Position numbers and translations under genes: made by a program
Part shown: in pieces, positions 54,960-63,912 of the stretch
Layout of the letters: each line of letters begins with the position of its first letter
How positions within the stretch are numbered: the first letter of the stretch is position 1
The notes under the pieces: model-generated
What the model saw: the letters and a program-made list of their open reading frames with translations, nothing else
The model's database searches: none
Told to the model about the DNA's origin: nothing
NCBI GenBank assembly: GCA_035524275.1
Contig: DATKPC010000037.1
Coordinates: 6,128-70,127 of the forward strand
Length of the DNA stretch: 64,000 nt
Direction of reading: 5' to 3'
From: DATKPC01 sp035524275
GTDB taxonomy: Bacteria; Pseudomonadota; Gammaproteobacteria; Burkholderiales; Burkholderiaceae_F

Positions 54960-55400
54960 ATGAACGACGCACCGAATACCAAGATTGCCGTGAACACCGT
55001 GCTCGTGGGCGGGCCGGGCAGCGCGGCGCTCGGCCCCGGGACAGCCATTCCGGCCGGGCCCGGTGGCGGCCGCCCTTCGGTGCTCTCGCTGGCGATCAAG
55101 GAGAAGGCGGCGCTGTACGCGGCCTACATGCCGTATCTCAAGAACGGCGGCATCTTCGTGCCGACGAACAAGCCCTACCAGATCGGCGACCAGGTCTACC
55201 TGATCCTCACGCTGCTCGATGATCCGACGAAGATCCCGGTGGCCGGCAAGGTCGTCTGGATCGGTCCGTCGGGCGGTTCCAAGACGCAGGGCATCGGCGT
55301 GCATTTCCCGGCGGACGAATCGGGCCAGATCGCGCGCAAGAAGATCGAGGATGCGTTGGGTTCGGCGCTGAAGTCGCTCCGTCCCACGCATACGATCTGA
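54960..55400 (+). CDS. pilZ: PilZ domain protein of the type IV pilus PilZ group
   Basis: A 146-residue cytoplasmic protein. The tmk-holB-pilZ-tatD order matches Pseudomonas, where PilZ is needed for type IV pilus assembly. The PilZ fold is visible from about residue 40 (LSLAIKEKAALYAAYMP, NGGIFVPTN, GDQVYLILTLL, GKVVWIGP, GIGVHF). The arginine-rich RxxxR and D/NxSxxG motifs for cyclic-di-GMP are missing, as in true PilZ. The first 38 residues are a Gly/Pro-rich extension. Confidence 0.9.
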   Translation: MNDAPNTKIAVNTVLVGGPGSAALGPGTAIPAGPGGGRPSVLSLAIKEKAALYAAYMPYLKNGGIFVPTNKPYQIGDQVYLILTLLDDPTKIPVAGKVVWIGPSGGSKTQGIGVHFPADESGQIARKKIEDALGSALKSLRPTHTI

Positions 55401-55426
55401 TCGGCGCGCCGGTCCGCGGCGATTCG

Positions 55427-56206
55427 ATGCGCTTCATCGATTCGCACTGCCACCTGACCCTTCCCGAACTGGCATCCGACGTCGACGGCGCGCTGGCGCG
55501 GATGCGCGAGTGCGGCGTAGAAGCTTGCCTGACCGTCTGCGTCACGCTGGAGGAGGCCGACCGGGTTCGCGAACTCGCGCTGCAGCATCCGGAGGTCTAT
55601 GCGTCGGTCGGCGTCCATCCGGACTACACCGGCGTCGAAGAGCCCGACGTCGACACGCTGGTGGCGCGCGCGGCGCACGAGCGCGTCGTCGCCATCGGGG
55701 AAACGGGCCTCGACTACTTTCGATTGGCCGAACCGCTCGAGTGGCAGCGCCGGCGCCTGCGGACGCACATCCGGGCGGCTCGCGCCTGCGGCAAGCCGCT
55801 GATCATCCACACCCGCGCCTCCGCGTCGGACACGCTGGCGATCATGCGCGAGGAGGATGCGGCCCGGGTCGGCGGCGTCATGCATTGCTTCACGGAAACG
55901 CAGGAGGTCGCCGAGGCGGCGATCGCGATGAACTTCATGATCTCGTTTTCCGGGATCGTGACGTTCAAGAATGCCCGCGACCTGCAGCGCACCGCCGCCG
56001 AACTGCCGCTCGATCGCATTCTCATCGAGACCGACGCGCCCTACCTCGCACCCGTGCCGCACCGGGGCGAATCGAACGAGCCCGCGTACGTCGTCCATGT
56101 CGCGGAGAAGATCGCCGCGATCAGGGGCTGCAGCGTGGACGACGTCGCTGCCGCGACGAGCCGCAACTTCCGGCGGCTGTTCCTGGAACGGCGCGGCGAT
56201 CGATAG
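55427..56206 (+). CDS. tatD: TatD-family metal-dependent DNase
   Basis: A 259-residue TIM-barrel hydrolase. The metal ligands are visible: HxH in DSHCHL, Glu in GETGLDYF, His in IIHTRAS, His in MHCF and Asp in ETDAPYLAPVPHRG. Family members act as 3'-5' exonucleases in DNA repair or RNA trimming. It starts 26 bp after pilZ and is convergent with the next gene (12 bp). Confidence 0.93.
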   Translation: MRFIDSHCHLTLPELASDVDGALARMRECGVEACLTVCVTLEEADRVRELALQHPEVYASVGVHPDYTGVEEPDVDTLVARAAHERVVAIGETGLDYFRLAEPLEWQRRRLRTHIRAARACGKPLIIHTRASASDTLAIMREEDAARVGGVMHCFTETQEVAEAAIAMNFMISFSGIVTFKNARDLQRTAAELPLDRILIETDAPYLAPVPHRGESNEPAYVVHVAEKIAAIRGCSVDDVAAATSRNFRRLFLERRGDR

Positions 56207-56218
56207 CGCGAGCAGGTC

Positions 56219-57406
56219 CTAGATCGCCTGCAGCGACGTGTCGCCGAGAAGGAACGCGATCAGGTCGCGGACCGGGCGGATGCTGTCACCGAACGGAAGG
56301 CGTCCTGCGCCGCGAAAGAACAGCCCCTTCTTGAGATCGCCCTTCATCGCTGCGGCCAAATGGTGGTCGATGCAGAACTGGCCGAACTTCGCGATGCCGT
56401 CACGCAGGCCGCATTGCGCCAGGCAATCGAAGACCATCGTGCAGCGTGGTTTCGGGCGATTGCGCTCGGCGGCCTTGGCCTGCATTCGTCCTTCGAGCTT
56501 GAGGTAGGTCTCCAGCCAGGGCGTGCGCACCGCGCGCGCCGGCAGTCCGGCGACGCTGGTGAATTCGACCAGGTCCTGAGGCTTGGCCGAAGCCAGGACC
56601 CGCTTGAACGCCGGGTCCGCGTCGCATTCCTCGGTCACTGCGAAGGCCGTGCCCAACTGCACCGCGCCCGCGCCCATCGCCAGGAGTTCCCGGACGCGGG
56701 TTGGCGAATCGATGCCGCCCGCCGCGATGAGCGGGACGCGATCCTCGGCTCCCAACCCGCGAAGCAGCGCTCGCGCCTCCGGAATCACGACTTCGAAATC
56801 GAAGCGCGGATCGTTCAGGTCGGCGACGCGGGCCGCCCCCAGGTGGCCGCCGGCATGCCGCGGGTGTTCGATCACGATCGCATCCGGCAGCCGGCCCTTG
56901 CGCTCCCACTTCTTCAGGATGAGCGATATGCCGCGCGCATCCGAGAGGATCGGGATCAAGGCGACGCCCGGGTGATCCGCGGTGAGTTCCGGCAGGTCCA
57001 GCGGCAGTCCGGCTCCGACGACGACCGCGTCGATTCCGCTCGCGCAGGCCTGCCGGACGTAGGCGGCGTACTCGGTGACCGCGCGCATGACGTTCACCGC
57101 GAGGAGGCCGTGGCCGGCGGCGATCTGCCGAGCGCGCCGGATCTCGCGGTCCAGCGCCTCCAGGTTAGCGGCGTTGATCGCGTCCTTGGCATCGGAGCCG
57201 ACGCCGAGGCCCGTCGCGCGGGCCATCAGGTCGGGATAGTGCCGGCGCAGGTCGATGGCCGACAGCGTGCCGACCGCACCGAGGCTGGCGACCGTGCCTG
57301 CCAGCCGGGAGCCCGAGATTCCGACGCCCATGCCGCCCTGGACGATCGGCAACAGGTTCCTGCCGGCGAGCCGGAGCGGCGGCAGATCTGGCAGCGCTTG
57401 AGCCAT
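56219..57406 (-). CDS. Nitronate monooxygenase-like FMN enzyme
   Basis: A flavin enzyme of the 2-nitropropane dioxygenase/nitronate monooxygenase superfamily, 395 residues. It has IVQGGMGVGISGSRLAGTVA at the N-terminus, the FMN phosphate site region AAGGIDSPTRVRELLAMGA with VQLGTAF, and the active-site-region stretch IEHPRHAGGHLG. The C-terminal 80 residues (QFCIDHHLAAAMKGD) are an extension seen in one subgroup. The natural substrate is not certain; detoxification of nitronates is the family default. Confidence 0.85.
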   Translation of the reverse strand: MAQALPDLPPLRLAGRNLLPIVQGGMGVGISGSRLAGTVASLGAVGTLSAIDLRRHYPDLMARATGLGVGSDAKDAINAANLEALDREIRRARQIAAGHGLLAVNVMRAVTEYAAYVRQACASGIDAVVVGAGLPLDLPELTADHPGVALIPILSDARGISLILKKWERKGRLPDAIVIEHPRHAGGHLGAARVADLNDPRFDFEVVIPEARALLRGLGAEDRVPLIAAGGIDSPTRVRELLAMGAGAVQLGTAFAVTEECDADPAFKRVLASAKPQDLVEFTSVAGLPARAVRTPWLETYLKLEGRMQAKAAERNRPKPRCTMVFDCLAQCGLRDGIAKFGQFCIDHHLAAAMKGDLKKGLFFRGAGRLPFGDSIRPVRDLIAFLLGDTSLQAI

Positions 57407-57947
57407 TCGAAATCCCGAGCCTGGAAAAAGGTGCAGCGTGGACTATCCGCGCCGCGCGCCTTAGACCTGCGTCAATCACCGACGATTTCGAGACATGAAA
57501 CGAAGCGGCGGGACCACGGTCCGCGGCGTTGACGACATGCCCTCGAGCCGTTGAGGGACAAGACAACGCAAATGCGGGGGCCGCCCGTGGATTAGGGGGG
57601 CGATTTCGCGGTCCGCGAGCGCCTCGTGAACGACTGGCGCGGGGAGTCGTGGCAAGATGCGGCCCGCGGACGGTTGCGTCGTGCTGTGACGCGTCGGGTG
57701 GCGAGACGAGTTCGGCTTGAATTCGGCGGCCGTGATGTCGTGACCCCGCAATATTCCGGTTCGGCGTTCGTCATCATCGGATTCGCACGCCTCTTGCTTT
57801 GGAGTCGTGGTGAGAATCCGAATCATTCCGGATGCGATGGGCGGCAGCAACGGGCGCGGCGTGTTGTCCTGGCCGTCGACCGCACCCTGGGGCCGCGTCG
57901 TCGCGGGCACCGGTGCGCCGATCCGGACGAGCCACGGAGGATACGAT
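57407..57947. other. Long non-coding region ahead of the RND efflux operon
   Basis: These 541 bp hold no recognisable gene. The reading frames that cross it (for example minus strand 57476-58120) look like random high-GC translation. Only a ribosome-binding site, GGAGG at 57936-57940, is clear. A divergent TetR- or MarR-type regulator, often found at this place beside RND operons, is absent. An imperfect inverted repeat, ATCCGAAT and ATTCCGGAT, lies near 57816-57833. Confidence 0.55.
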
Positions 57948-59489
57948 TTGCCCAATCGAATGAGTCGCGCCCCAGGAAACCCGCAACGTGGCATCGGCCC
58001 GGAATCCGCTGCACCCACCGCGGCCTGGCCGATCGTCGCCTGGCTTTCGACGGTTGCGCTGTTGAGCGCCTGCACGGTCGGGCCGGACTTCAAGCGCCCG
58101 CAACCGCCGACGGCGCCCACCTATACGGAACAGCCGCTTCCGGCGGCCACGGTGGACGCGCCGGTGCCGGCCGGCGCCAGCCAGCAGTTCATCGCCGGAC
58201 GCGACCTGCAGAAGCAATGGTGGACGCTTTTCCGCTCGGAGCCGCTCGATCGGCTCGTCGAAGCGGCGCTTCGCGACAATCCGAGCGTCGCGCAGGCGAA
58301 GGCCGCGCTGCGCCAGGCGCGGGAAAATCTCGCCGCCGAGCGCGGCTCGCTCTGGCCGTCGGTCGTCGCCAGCGGCGGGGTCGCTCGCGAGCGGGAGGCG
58401 GCGGCCGTGACCGGCCTGCCGTATGCGGAAACGTTCACGTTGTACAACGCCTCGGTCGGCGTGTCGTACGCGTTCGACATTTTCGGTGGCGTCCGGCGCC
58501 AGCTTGAAGCATTGCAGGCGCAGGTGGACGTGGGGCGCTACCAGCTCGACGCGACGTACCTCGCGCTGACCGCGAACGTCGCCAACGCGGCGTTCCGCGA
58601 GGCGTCGCTGCGCGCCCAATGGCAGGCGATCAAGGACATCGAGCAGCTCCAGCAACGGCAGCTCGATGTCGTCGAGCGTCGGTTTTCGCTCGGCGCCGTC
58701 GCCAAGAGCGACGTGCTGGCGCAGCGCACCGCGCTGGCGCAGACGCATGCCAGCCTCGCGCCGCTCGAGCGGCAGGTGGCGCAGGCTCGCGACCAGCTCG
58801 CGATCTACATCGGCCGCGCGCCGAGCGAGGCGCAGCTGCCGCGCTTCGACCTCGAGAACCTGCAGCTTCCGGTGGAGCTTCCGGTCGCCGTCCCGTCGAC
58901 GCTCGTCCGGCAGCGTCCCGATATCCTCGCGGCGGAGTCGCTGCTGCATGCGGCGAGCGCGCAGGTCGGCGTCGCCACCGCCGACCTCTATCCGAAGCTC
59001 ACGCTGTCGGCCTCTGCCGGCGTCGATGCGTTCAAGGCCAGCAAGCTGTTCGAGTCCAATGCGTTCGGTTGGAGCATCGGGGCGGGGATCGTCGCGCCCA
59101 TCTTCAATGGCGGCCAGCTGCAGGCGCGCCGTCGCGCCGCCGAGGCCGCCTACGACGCGGCGGCCGCAAGCTACCAGCAGACGATCCTCTCGGCGTTCGG
59201 CGGCGTCGCCGACGCGCTCAACGCGCTCGATGCGGACGCGCGAACGCTGCAGGCCGATGCCGATGCGCAGGCGCAGGCGCGTGCCGCGCTGGACCTCGCG
59301 CAGAGCCAGTTTGGAGCCGGCGCGGTGAGCTATCTCGCGTTGCTCAACGCGCAGCAGCAATACCAGCAGACACGCGTTGCGCTCGTGCAGGCGCAGGCGG
59401 ACCGCTATGCCGATACCGTCGCGTTGTTCACGGCGCTCGGCGGCGGCTGGTGGGACGGCGACGAGCGCGCCTCCGCATCCAACCCCTGA
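57948..59489 (+). CDS. NodT-family outer-membrane channel lipoprotein of an RND efflux system
   Basis: The outer-membrane channel of the pump. The 513-residue protein has an N-terminal region, a hydrophobic stretch and the lipobox LLSAC (lipid-modified Cys near residue 43), then TVGPDFKRP, typical of the group. Both outer-membrane-efflux repeats follow (first about 100-290, second about 300-495), with DLYPKLTLSASAG and the conserved QQQYQQTRVALVQAQADRY cut here. The start is set by GGAGG 7 bp ahead of TTG 57948; ATG 57960 lacks its own site. First gene of the operon. Confidence 0.9.
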   Translation: MPNRMSRAPGNPQRGIGPESAAPTAAWPIVAWLSTVALLSACTVGPDFKRPQPPTAPTYTEQPLPAATVDAPVPAGASQQFIAGRDLQKQWWTLFRSEPLDRLVEAALRDNPSVAQAKAALRQARENLAAERGSLWPSVVASGGVAREREAAAVTGLPYAETFTLYNASVGVSYAFDIFGGVRRQLEALQAQVDVGRYQLDATYLALTANVANAAFREASLRAQWQAIKDIEQLQQRQLDVVERRFSLGAVAKSDVLAQRTALAQTHASLAPLERQVAQARDQLAIYIGRAPSEAQLPRFDLENLQLPVELPVAVPSTLVRQRPDILAAESLLHAASAQVGVATADLYPKLTLSASAGVDAFKASKLFESNAFGWSIGAGIVAPIFNGGQLQARRRAAEAAYDAAAASYQQTILSAFGGVADALNALDADARTLQADADAQAQARAALDLAQSQFGAGAVSYLALLNAQQQYQQTRVALVQAQADRYADTVALFTALGGGWWDGDERASASNP

Positions 59490-59512
59490 GACGAAGAAGA
59501 AAAGGCAATCCG

Positions 59513-60685
59513 ATGGTGAACGACAAGCGACCTTCGCTCGCATGGCGGATGATTGTCATGCTGATCGTCGTCGGCATCCTGCTCGGCGCGATCGTCGGCT
59601 TCAACCTCTTCAAGGGGTCGATGATCCGAAAATACATGAGCCAGGGCGGGATCCCGCCGGCCACGGTCACGACCGCCAAGGCCGCCTACCAGGACTGGCG
59701 CGACGAGCTCTCGGCGGTCGGCACGCTGCGTGCCGCACGCGGCGTCGACCTGAGCACCGAGATCACGGGTCTCGTGCGCGCCGTGGGCTTCAAGTCCGGG
59801 CAGGACGTCCGCGCCGGGCAGGTGCTCGTCGAACTCAATGGCGACGCGGAGCGCGCGCAGGTCGATGCGACGCGGGTCGCGCTGGAACTCGCGCGCACGA
59901 CCCTCAACCGCGACCGCGAGCAGCTGGCGTCGCAGGCGGTGAGCCAGGCGACCGTCGACAATGACGACGCCGACGTCCGAGGAAAAGTCGCGCTGCTGGC
60001 GCAGCAGCAGGCCACGCTCGACAAGAAGACGATCCGCGCGCCTTTCGCCGGCCGCCTCGGCATTTCGACGGTCAATCCCGGCCAGTACGTCAATACCGGC
60101 GACAAGATCGTCACGCTGCAGGCCATCGATCCGGTCTTTGTCGACTTCTTCCTGCCGCAGCAGGACGTCGCGCGCCTCGCGAAAGGCCAGACGATCACGT
60201 TGTCGACCGATGCCTTCCCGCAGCGCGAATTCACGGGATCCGTGAATGCGATCAATCCGGCCGTCGATGCGTCGACCCGCAACATCCAGGTCGAGGCGAC
60301 CGTCGCGAACCCGAAGGGGGAACTGCTGCCCGGGATGTTCGCCAAGGTTGCGCTGCAGACCGGGGCGGTCCCGGCGCGATACATCACGCTGCCGCAGTCC
60401 GCGATCACCTACAACCCTTACGGGGCGACCGTATTCGTCGGCAAGCCGGGGCCGGCCGCGAAGGACGCCGCAGCCGGCAAGGACGGCGGCAACCTCGTCG
60501 CGGCGCAGGTCTTCGTGACGCCGGGTCCGACGCGCGGCGACCAGGTCGCGATCCTCAAGGGGATCGACGAGGGGACCCTGGTCGTCACCAGCGGCCAGAT
60601 GAAGCTCAAGAACGGCACGCCGCTCATCGTCAACAACGCGACGCTACCGCCCAACGAGCCGAACCCGACGCCGCAGGAACACTAG
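59513..60685 (+). CDS. RND efflux periplasmic adaptor (membrane fusion protein)
   Basis: The adaptor joining pump and channel. The 390-residue protein has a membrane helix near residues 12-31, a lipoyl half-motif region (VGFKSGQDVRAGQVLVELNG), a short coiled-coil hairpin, KKTIRAPFAGRLGISTVNPG, a beta-barrel domain (FVDFFLPQQDVARLAKGQ) and a membrane-proximal domain. It lies 23 bp after the channel gene and 6 bp before the pump gene. Confidence 0.93.
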   Translation: MVNDKRPSLAWRMIVMLIVVGILLGAIVGFNLFKGSMIRKYMSQGGIPPATVTTAKAAYQDWRDELSAVGTLRAARGVDLSTEITGLVRAVGFKSGQDVRAGQVLVELNGDAERAQVDATRVALELARTTLNRDREQLASQAVSQATVDNDDADVRGKVALLAQQQATLDKKTIRAPFAGRLGISTVNPGQYVNTGDKIVTLQAIDPVFVDFFLPQQDVARLAKGQTITLSTDAFPQREFTGSVNAINPAVDASTRNIQVEATVANPKGELLPGMFAKVALQTGAVPARYITLPQSAITYNPYGATVFVGKPGPAAKDAAAGKDGGNLVAAQVFVTPGPTRGDQVAILKGIDEGTLVVTSGQMKLKNGTPLIVNNATLPPNEPNPTPQEH

Positions 60686-60691
60686 GCCGCC

Positions 60692-63600
60692 ATGAACTTC
60701 ACCGACGTCTTCATCCGCCGGCCGGTCCTGGCGATGGTGATCAGCCTGCTGATCCTCGTGCTCGGGCTGCGCTCCGTCAACAACCTGCCGGTGAACCAGT
60801 ACCCGCAGACGCAGAATGCCGTCGTGACCGTGTCGACCTCGTACTTCGGCGCCGACGCGGAGACGATCGCGGGCTTCATCACGCAGCCGCTGGAGGCGGC
60901 GATCGCGCAGGCGCAGGGAATCGACTACCTGTCGTCGAACAGCATCAGCGGGCAGTCGGTGATCACCGCGACGCTGCGCCTGAATTACGACGCGAACCGG
61001 GCACTGACCGAGATCACGACGCAGGTGAACTCGGTCAAGAACCAGCTGCCGCCGCAGGCGCAGCAGCCGGTGCTGACGGTCCAGGTCGGGCAGACCACGG
61101 ATGCCATGTACCTGGGCTTCTACAGCAAGGACATGCCGACGAACAACATCACCGACTACCTGTACCGCGCGGTGAAGCCGCGGCTCGATTCGGTCGCCGG
61201 CGTGCAGACCGCGGAGATCCTCGGCGCACGCCTCTTCGCGCTGCGCGCGTGGCTCGACTCCGACCGGATGGCAGCCCGCGGAGTCACCGCGGCCGACGTC
61301 TCCAATGCGCTGGCGGCCAACAACTATCTCGCGGCGCTCGGCTCGAGCAAGGGGCAGGCGGTCAGTGTCGAACTGCGCGCAAGCACGGACCTGCACAGCG
61401 TCGAGGAGTTCAAGCAGCTCGTCGTGGCGCAGCGCGGCGGCGCGATCGTCCGCCTGCAGGACGTCGCCACGGTCGCGCTGGGCGCCGAGAACTACGACTT
61501 CAACGTCGCCTTCGGCGGCGAGAGCTCGGTATTCGTCGGCATCAAGGTCGCCCCGGACGCCAACCTGCTCGATGTCGCGCGCAGCGTTCGCGACGTGTTC
61601 CCGTCGGTCCAGGCCGACCTGCCCGCGGGCCTGACCGGCAAGATCGCCTATGACGCGACCGAATTCGTCAACGCGTCGATCGACGAGGTGACGAAGACGC
61701 TGATCGAGGCGCTGATCATCGTCACGGTCGTGATCTTCCTCTTCCTCGGCAGCCTGCGCGCCGTGCTGATACCGGTGATCGCGATGCCGCTGTCGCTGGT
61801 CGGCACGTTCTTCGTGATGCTGGTGCTCGGCTATTCGATCAACCTGCTGACGCTGCTCGCGCTGGTGCTCGCGATCGGGCTCGTCGTCGACGACGCCATC
61901 ATCGTCGTCGAGAACGTCGACCGGCACATCAAGGAGGAAGGCCGCAAGCCGTTCGATGCCGCGCTGATCGCGGCGCGCGAACTCGGCGGCCCGATCATCG
62001 CGATGACGATCGTGCTCATCGCGGCCTATGTGCCGATCGGCTTCCAGAAAGGCTTGACCGGGGCGCTGTTCAGCGAATTCGCATTCTCCCTCGCCGGCGC
62101 GGTCACCGTCTCCGGCGTCATCGCGCTCTCGCTGTCGCCGATGATGTGCTCGCGCTTCATACGCGCGGAGGCGCATGGCGGCCGGTTCGTCGCGTTCCTC
62201 GACCGGCAGTTCGATCGCCTGCACGCGGCATACATGCGCCTGCTGCGCAGCCTGCTCGCCACATGGGCGGTCCTCGTCGTGATGGGGCTCATCCTGTTGG
62301 GCGGCGCGTTCTACCTGTTCTCGACGTCGAAGTCGGAGCTGGCGCCGCAGGAGGACCAGGGCATCGTGCTGTACCAGATCACCGGCGCACCCAATGCGAC
62401 GGCCGACCAGATGCTCACGTACTCGCAGCAGGTCTTCAAGCTGGCGACCGACGAGCCGGAGTACAGCCAGATGTTCCAGATCACCGGGACGCCGGCGCTC
62501 AACCAGGGATTCGGCGGCGTGCTCTTCAAGCCGTGGGCGGAGCGGACGCGCAGCGCCGACCAGTTGCAGGCGGACCTGAACAAGAAATGGGGAACGATCG
62601 CCGGCGTGCGCACCGCCGCGTTCCAGTTTCCGGCGCTGCCGGGGTCATCGGGCCTGCCGGTGCAGTTCGTGATCAGCACGACGGAACCGTTCCAGAACCT
62701 GAACACGGTCGCGCAGGCGGTCGTCGACAAGGCGCGCGCGAGCGGCATGTTCTTCTTCGTCGACACCGACCTGAAGATCGACCGCCCGCAGGCCTCGTAC
62801 GACGTCGACCGCGACCTCGTCTCGACGCTCGGACTCACGGCGCAGGACGTCGGCAGTTCGCTCACCGGGGCGCTGGGGGGCGGCTACGTCAACTACTTCT
62901 CGATCGCCGGACGGTCGTACAAGGTCATCCCGCAGGTGCAGCAGGTCGACCGCCTCAATCCTTCGCAGGTCCTCGACTACTACGTCCGCACGCCGTCGGG
63001 ATCGGTGATCCCCGCCTCGACGGTCGGCCACTTGAGCACGAAGGTCGTGCCGGAGACGATCGCGCATTTCCAGCAACTCAACGCGACGACGATCGCCGGC
63101 GTGCCGACGCCCTTCGTCACGCAGAGCGACGTGCTGTCGTTCCTGCGCGAGACGACGCGCAGCGTCGCGCCGAGCGGCTACAACATCGACTATTCCGGGC
63201 AGTCGCGACAGTTCGTGAAGGAGTCGGGCGGATTCGTCGTGACGCTGTTCTTCGCCGTGATCATCGTCTTCCTCGCGCTGGCGGCGCAGTTCGAGAGTTT
63301 CCGCGATCCGATCGTCATCCTGGTGTCGGTACCGATGGCGTTGTTCGGCGCGCTGATCTTCATCAATCTCGGCGTCGTCACGCTCAATATCTACACGCAG
63401 GTCGGACTGGTGACCCTGATGGGGCTCATCAGCAAGCACGGAATCCTCATCGTGCAGTTCGCCAATGAATTGCAGCGGGCAGGGCGCGGCAAGCTGGATG
63501 CGATCGTGGAGGCGGCCGGCGTGCGGCTGCGGCCGATCCTGATGACGACGGCGGCCATGGTGCTCGGCGTGCTGCCGCTGGTGATTGCATCGGGCGCCGG

Positions 63601-63772
63601 CGCCGCAGGCCGCCGTGCCATGGGGGTCGTGATCTTCGCCGGACTGTCCATCGGCACGCTGTTCACGCTGTTCGTCGTGCCGGCGGTCTACCTGCTGCTG
63701 GCCGCGGATCATGCGCGCCAGGAGGCCCGATTGCGCGCCCAGGTCGCGGGCGAGGGGTCGGCGGCCGCTTGA
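60692..63772 (+). CDS. RND efflux pump, hydrophobe/amphiphile type (HAE1)
   Basis: A 1026-residue proton-driven drug exporter like MexI/AcrB. MNFTDVFIRRPVLAMVISLL is the usual start. The proton-relay Asp pair is D400-D401 in LVVDDAIIVVENVD, and K915 in LISKHGILIVQFANE is the helix-10 lysine. Two large periplasmic loops and 12 membrane helices are implied by the pattern. All key residues are present, so the pump should be functional. Substrates cannot be read from sequence. It is last gene of the operon. Confidence 0.94.
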   Translation: MNFTDVFIRRPVLAMVISLLILVLGLRSVNNLPVNQYPQTQNAVVTVSTSYFGADAETIAGFITQPLEAAIAQAQGIDYLSSNSISGQSVITATLRLNYDANRALTEITTQVNSVKNQLPPQAQQPVLTVQVGQTTDAMYLGFYSKDMPTNNITDYLYRAVKPRLDSVAGVQTAEILGARLFALRAWLDSDRMAARGVTAADVSNALAANNYLAALGSSKGQAVSVELRASTDLHSVEEFKQLVVAQRGGAIVRLQDVATVALGAENYDFNVAFGGESSVFVGIKVAPDANLLDVARSVRDVFPSVQADLPAGLTGKIAYDATEFVNASIDEVTKTLIEALIIVTVVIFLFLGSLRAVLIPVIAMPLSLVGTFFVMLVLGYSINLLTLLALVLAIGLVVDDAIIVVENVDRHIKEEGRKPFDAALIAARELGGPIIAMTIVLIAAYVPIGFQKGLTGALFSEFAFSLAGAVTVSGVIALSLSPMMCSRFIRAEAHGGRFVAFLDRQFDRLHAAYMRLLRSLLATWAVLVVMGLILLGGAFYLFSTSKSELAPQEDQGIVLYQITGAPNATADQMLTYSQQVFKLATDEPEYSQMFQITGTPALNQGFGGVLFKPWAERTRSADQLQADLNKKWGTIAGVRTAAFQFPALPGSSGLPVQFVISTTEPFQNLNTVAQAVVDKARASGMFFFVDTDLKIDRPQASYDVDRDLVSTLGLTAQDVGSSLTGALGGGYVNYFSIAGRSYKVIPQVQQVDRLNPSQVLDYYVRTPSGSVIPASTVGHLSTKVVPETIAHFQQLNATTIAGVPTPFVTQSDVLSFLRETTRSVAPSGYNIDYSGQSRQFVKESGGFVVTLFFAVIIVFLALAAQFESFRDPIVILVSVPMALFGALIFINLGVVTLNIYTQVGLVTLMGLISKHGILIVQFANELQRAGRGKLDAIVEAAGVRLRPILMTTAAMVLGVLPLVIASGAGAAGRRAMGVVIFAGLSIGTLFTLFVVPAVYLLLAADHARQEARLRAQVAGEGSAAA

Positions 63773-63819
63773 GCGTCGCCCGCGGGACGGCGCGTCCGAT
63801 TGAGACCCTCTCCCCCCGC

Positions 63820-63912
63820 CCCTCTCCCGCTTCGCGGGCGAGGGGAGTCCCGGCGTCGGCCGGGGCGCCGATGCTTGCCTTAGCGACGACGGGGCTCCCC
63901 TCGCCCGCGAAG
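63820..63912. repeat. GC-rich palindromic repeat with an 18-bp perfect inverted repeat
   Basis: The left arm near 63820-63847 folds on itself: CCCCTCTCCCG and CGGGCGAGGGG pair at ten of eleven positions around CTTCG. CTTCGCGGGCGAGGGGAG (63830-63847) recurs as an exact reverse complement at 63895-63912. This is the look of a REP-like intergenic element in a head-to-head pair. The right copy stops abruptly at 63912 where the insertion-sequence end begins. Confidence 0.8.

Noticed and set aside
57476..58120. A 214-codon minus-strand frame as a possible regulator of the RND operon
   Set aside because: No helix-turn-helix or other domain is visible and it overlaps the start of the channel gene.
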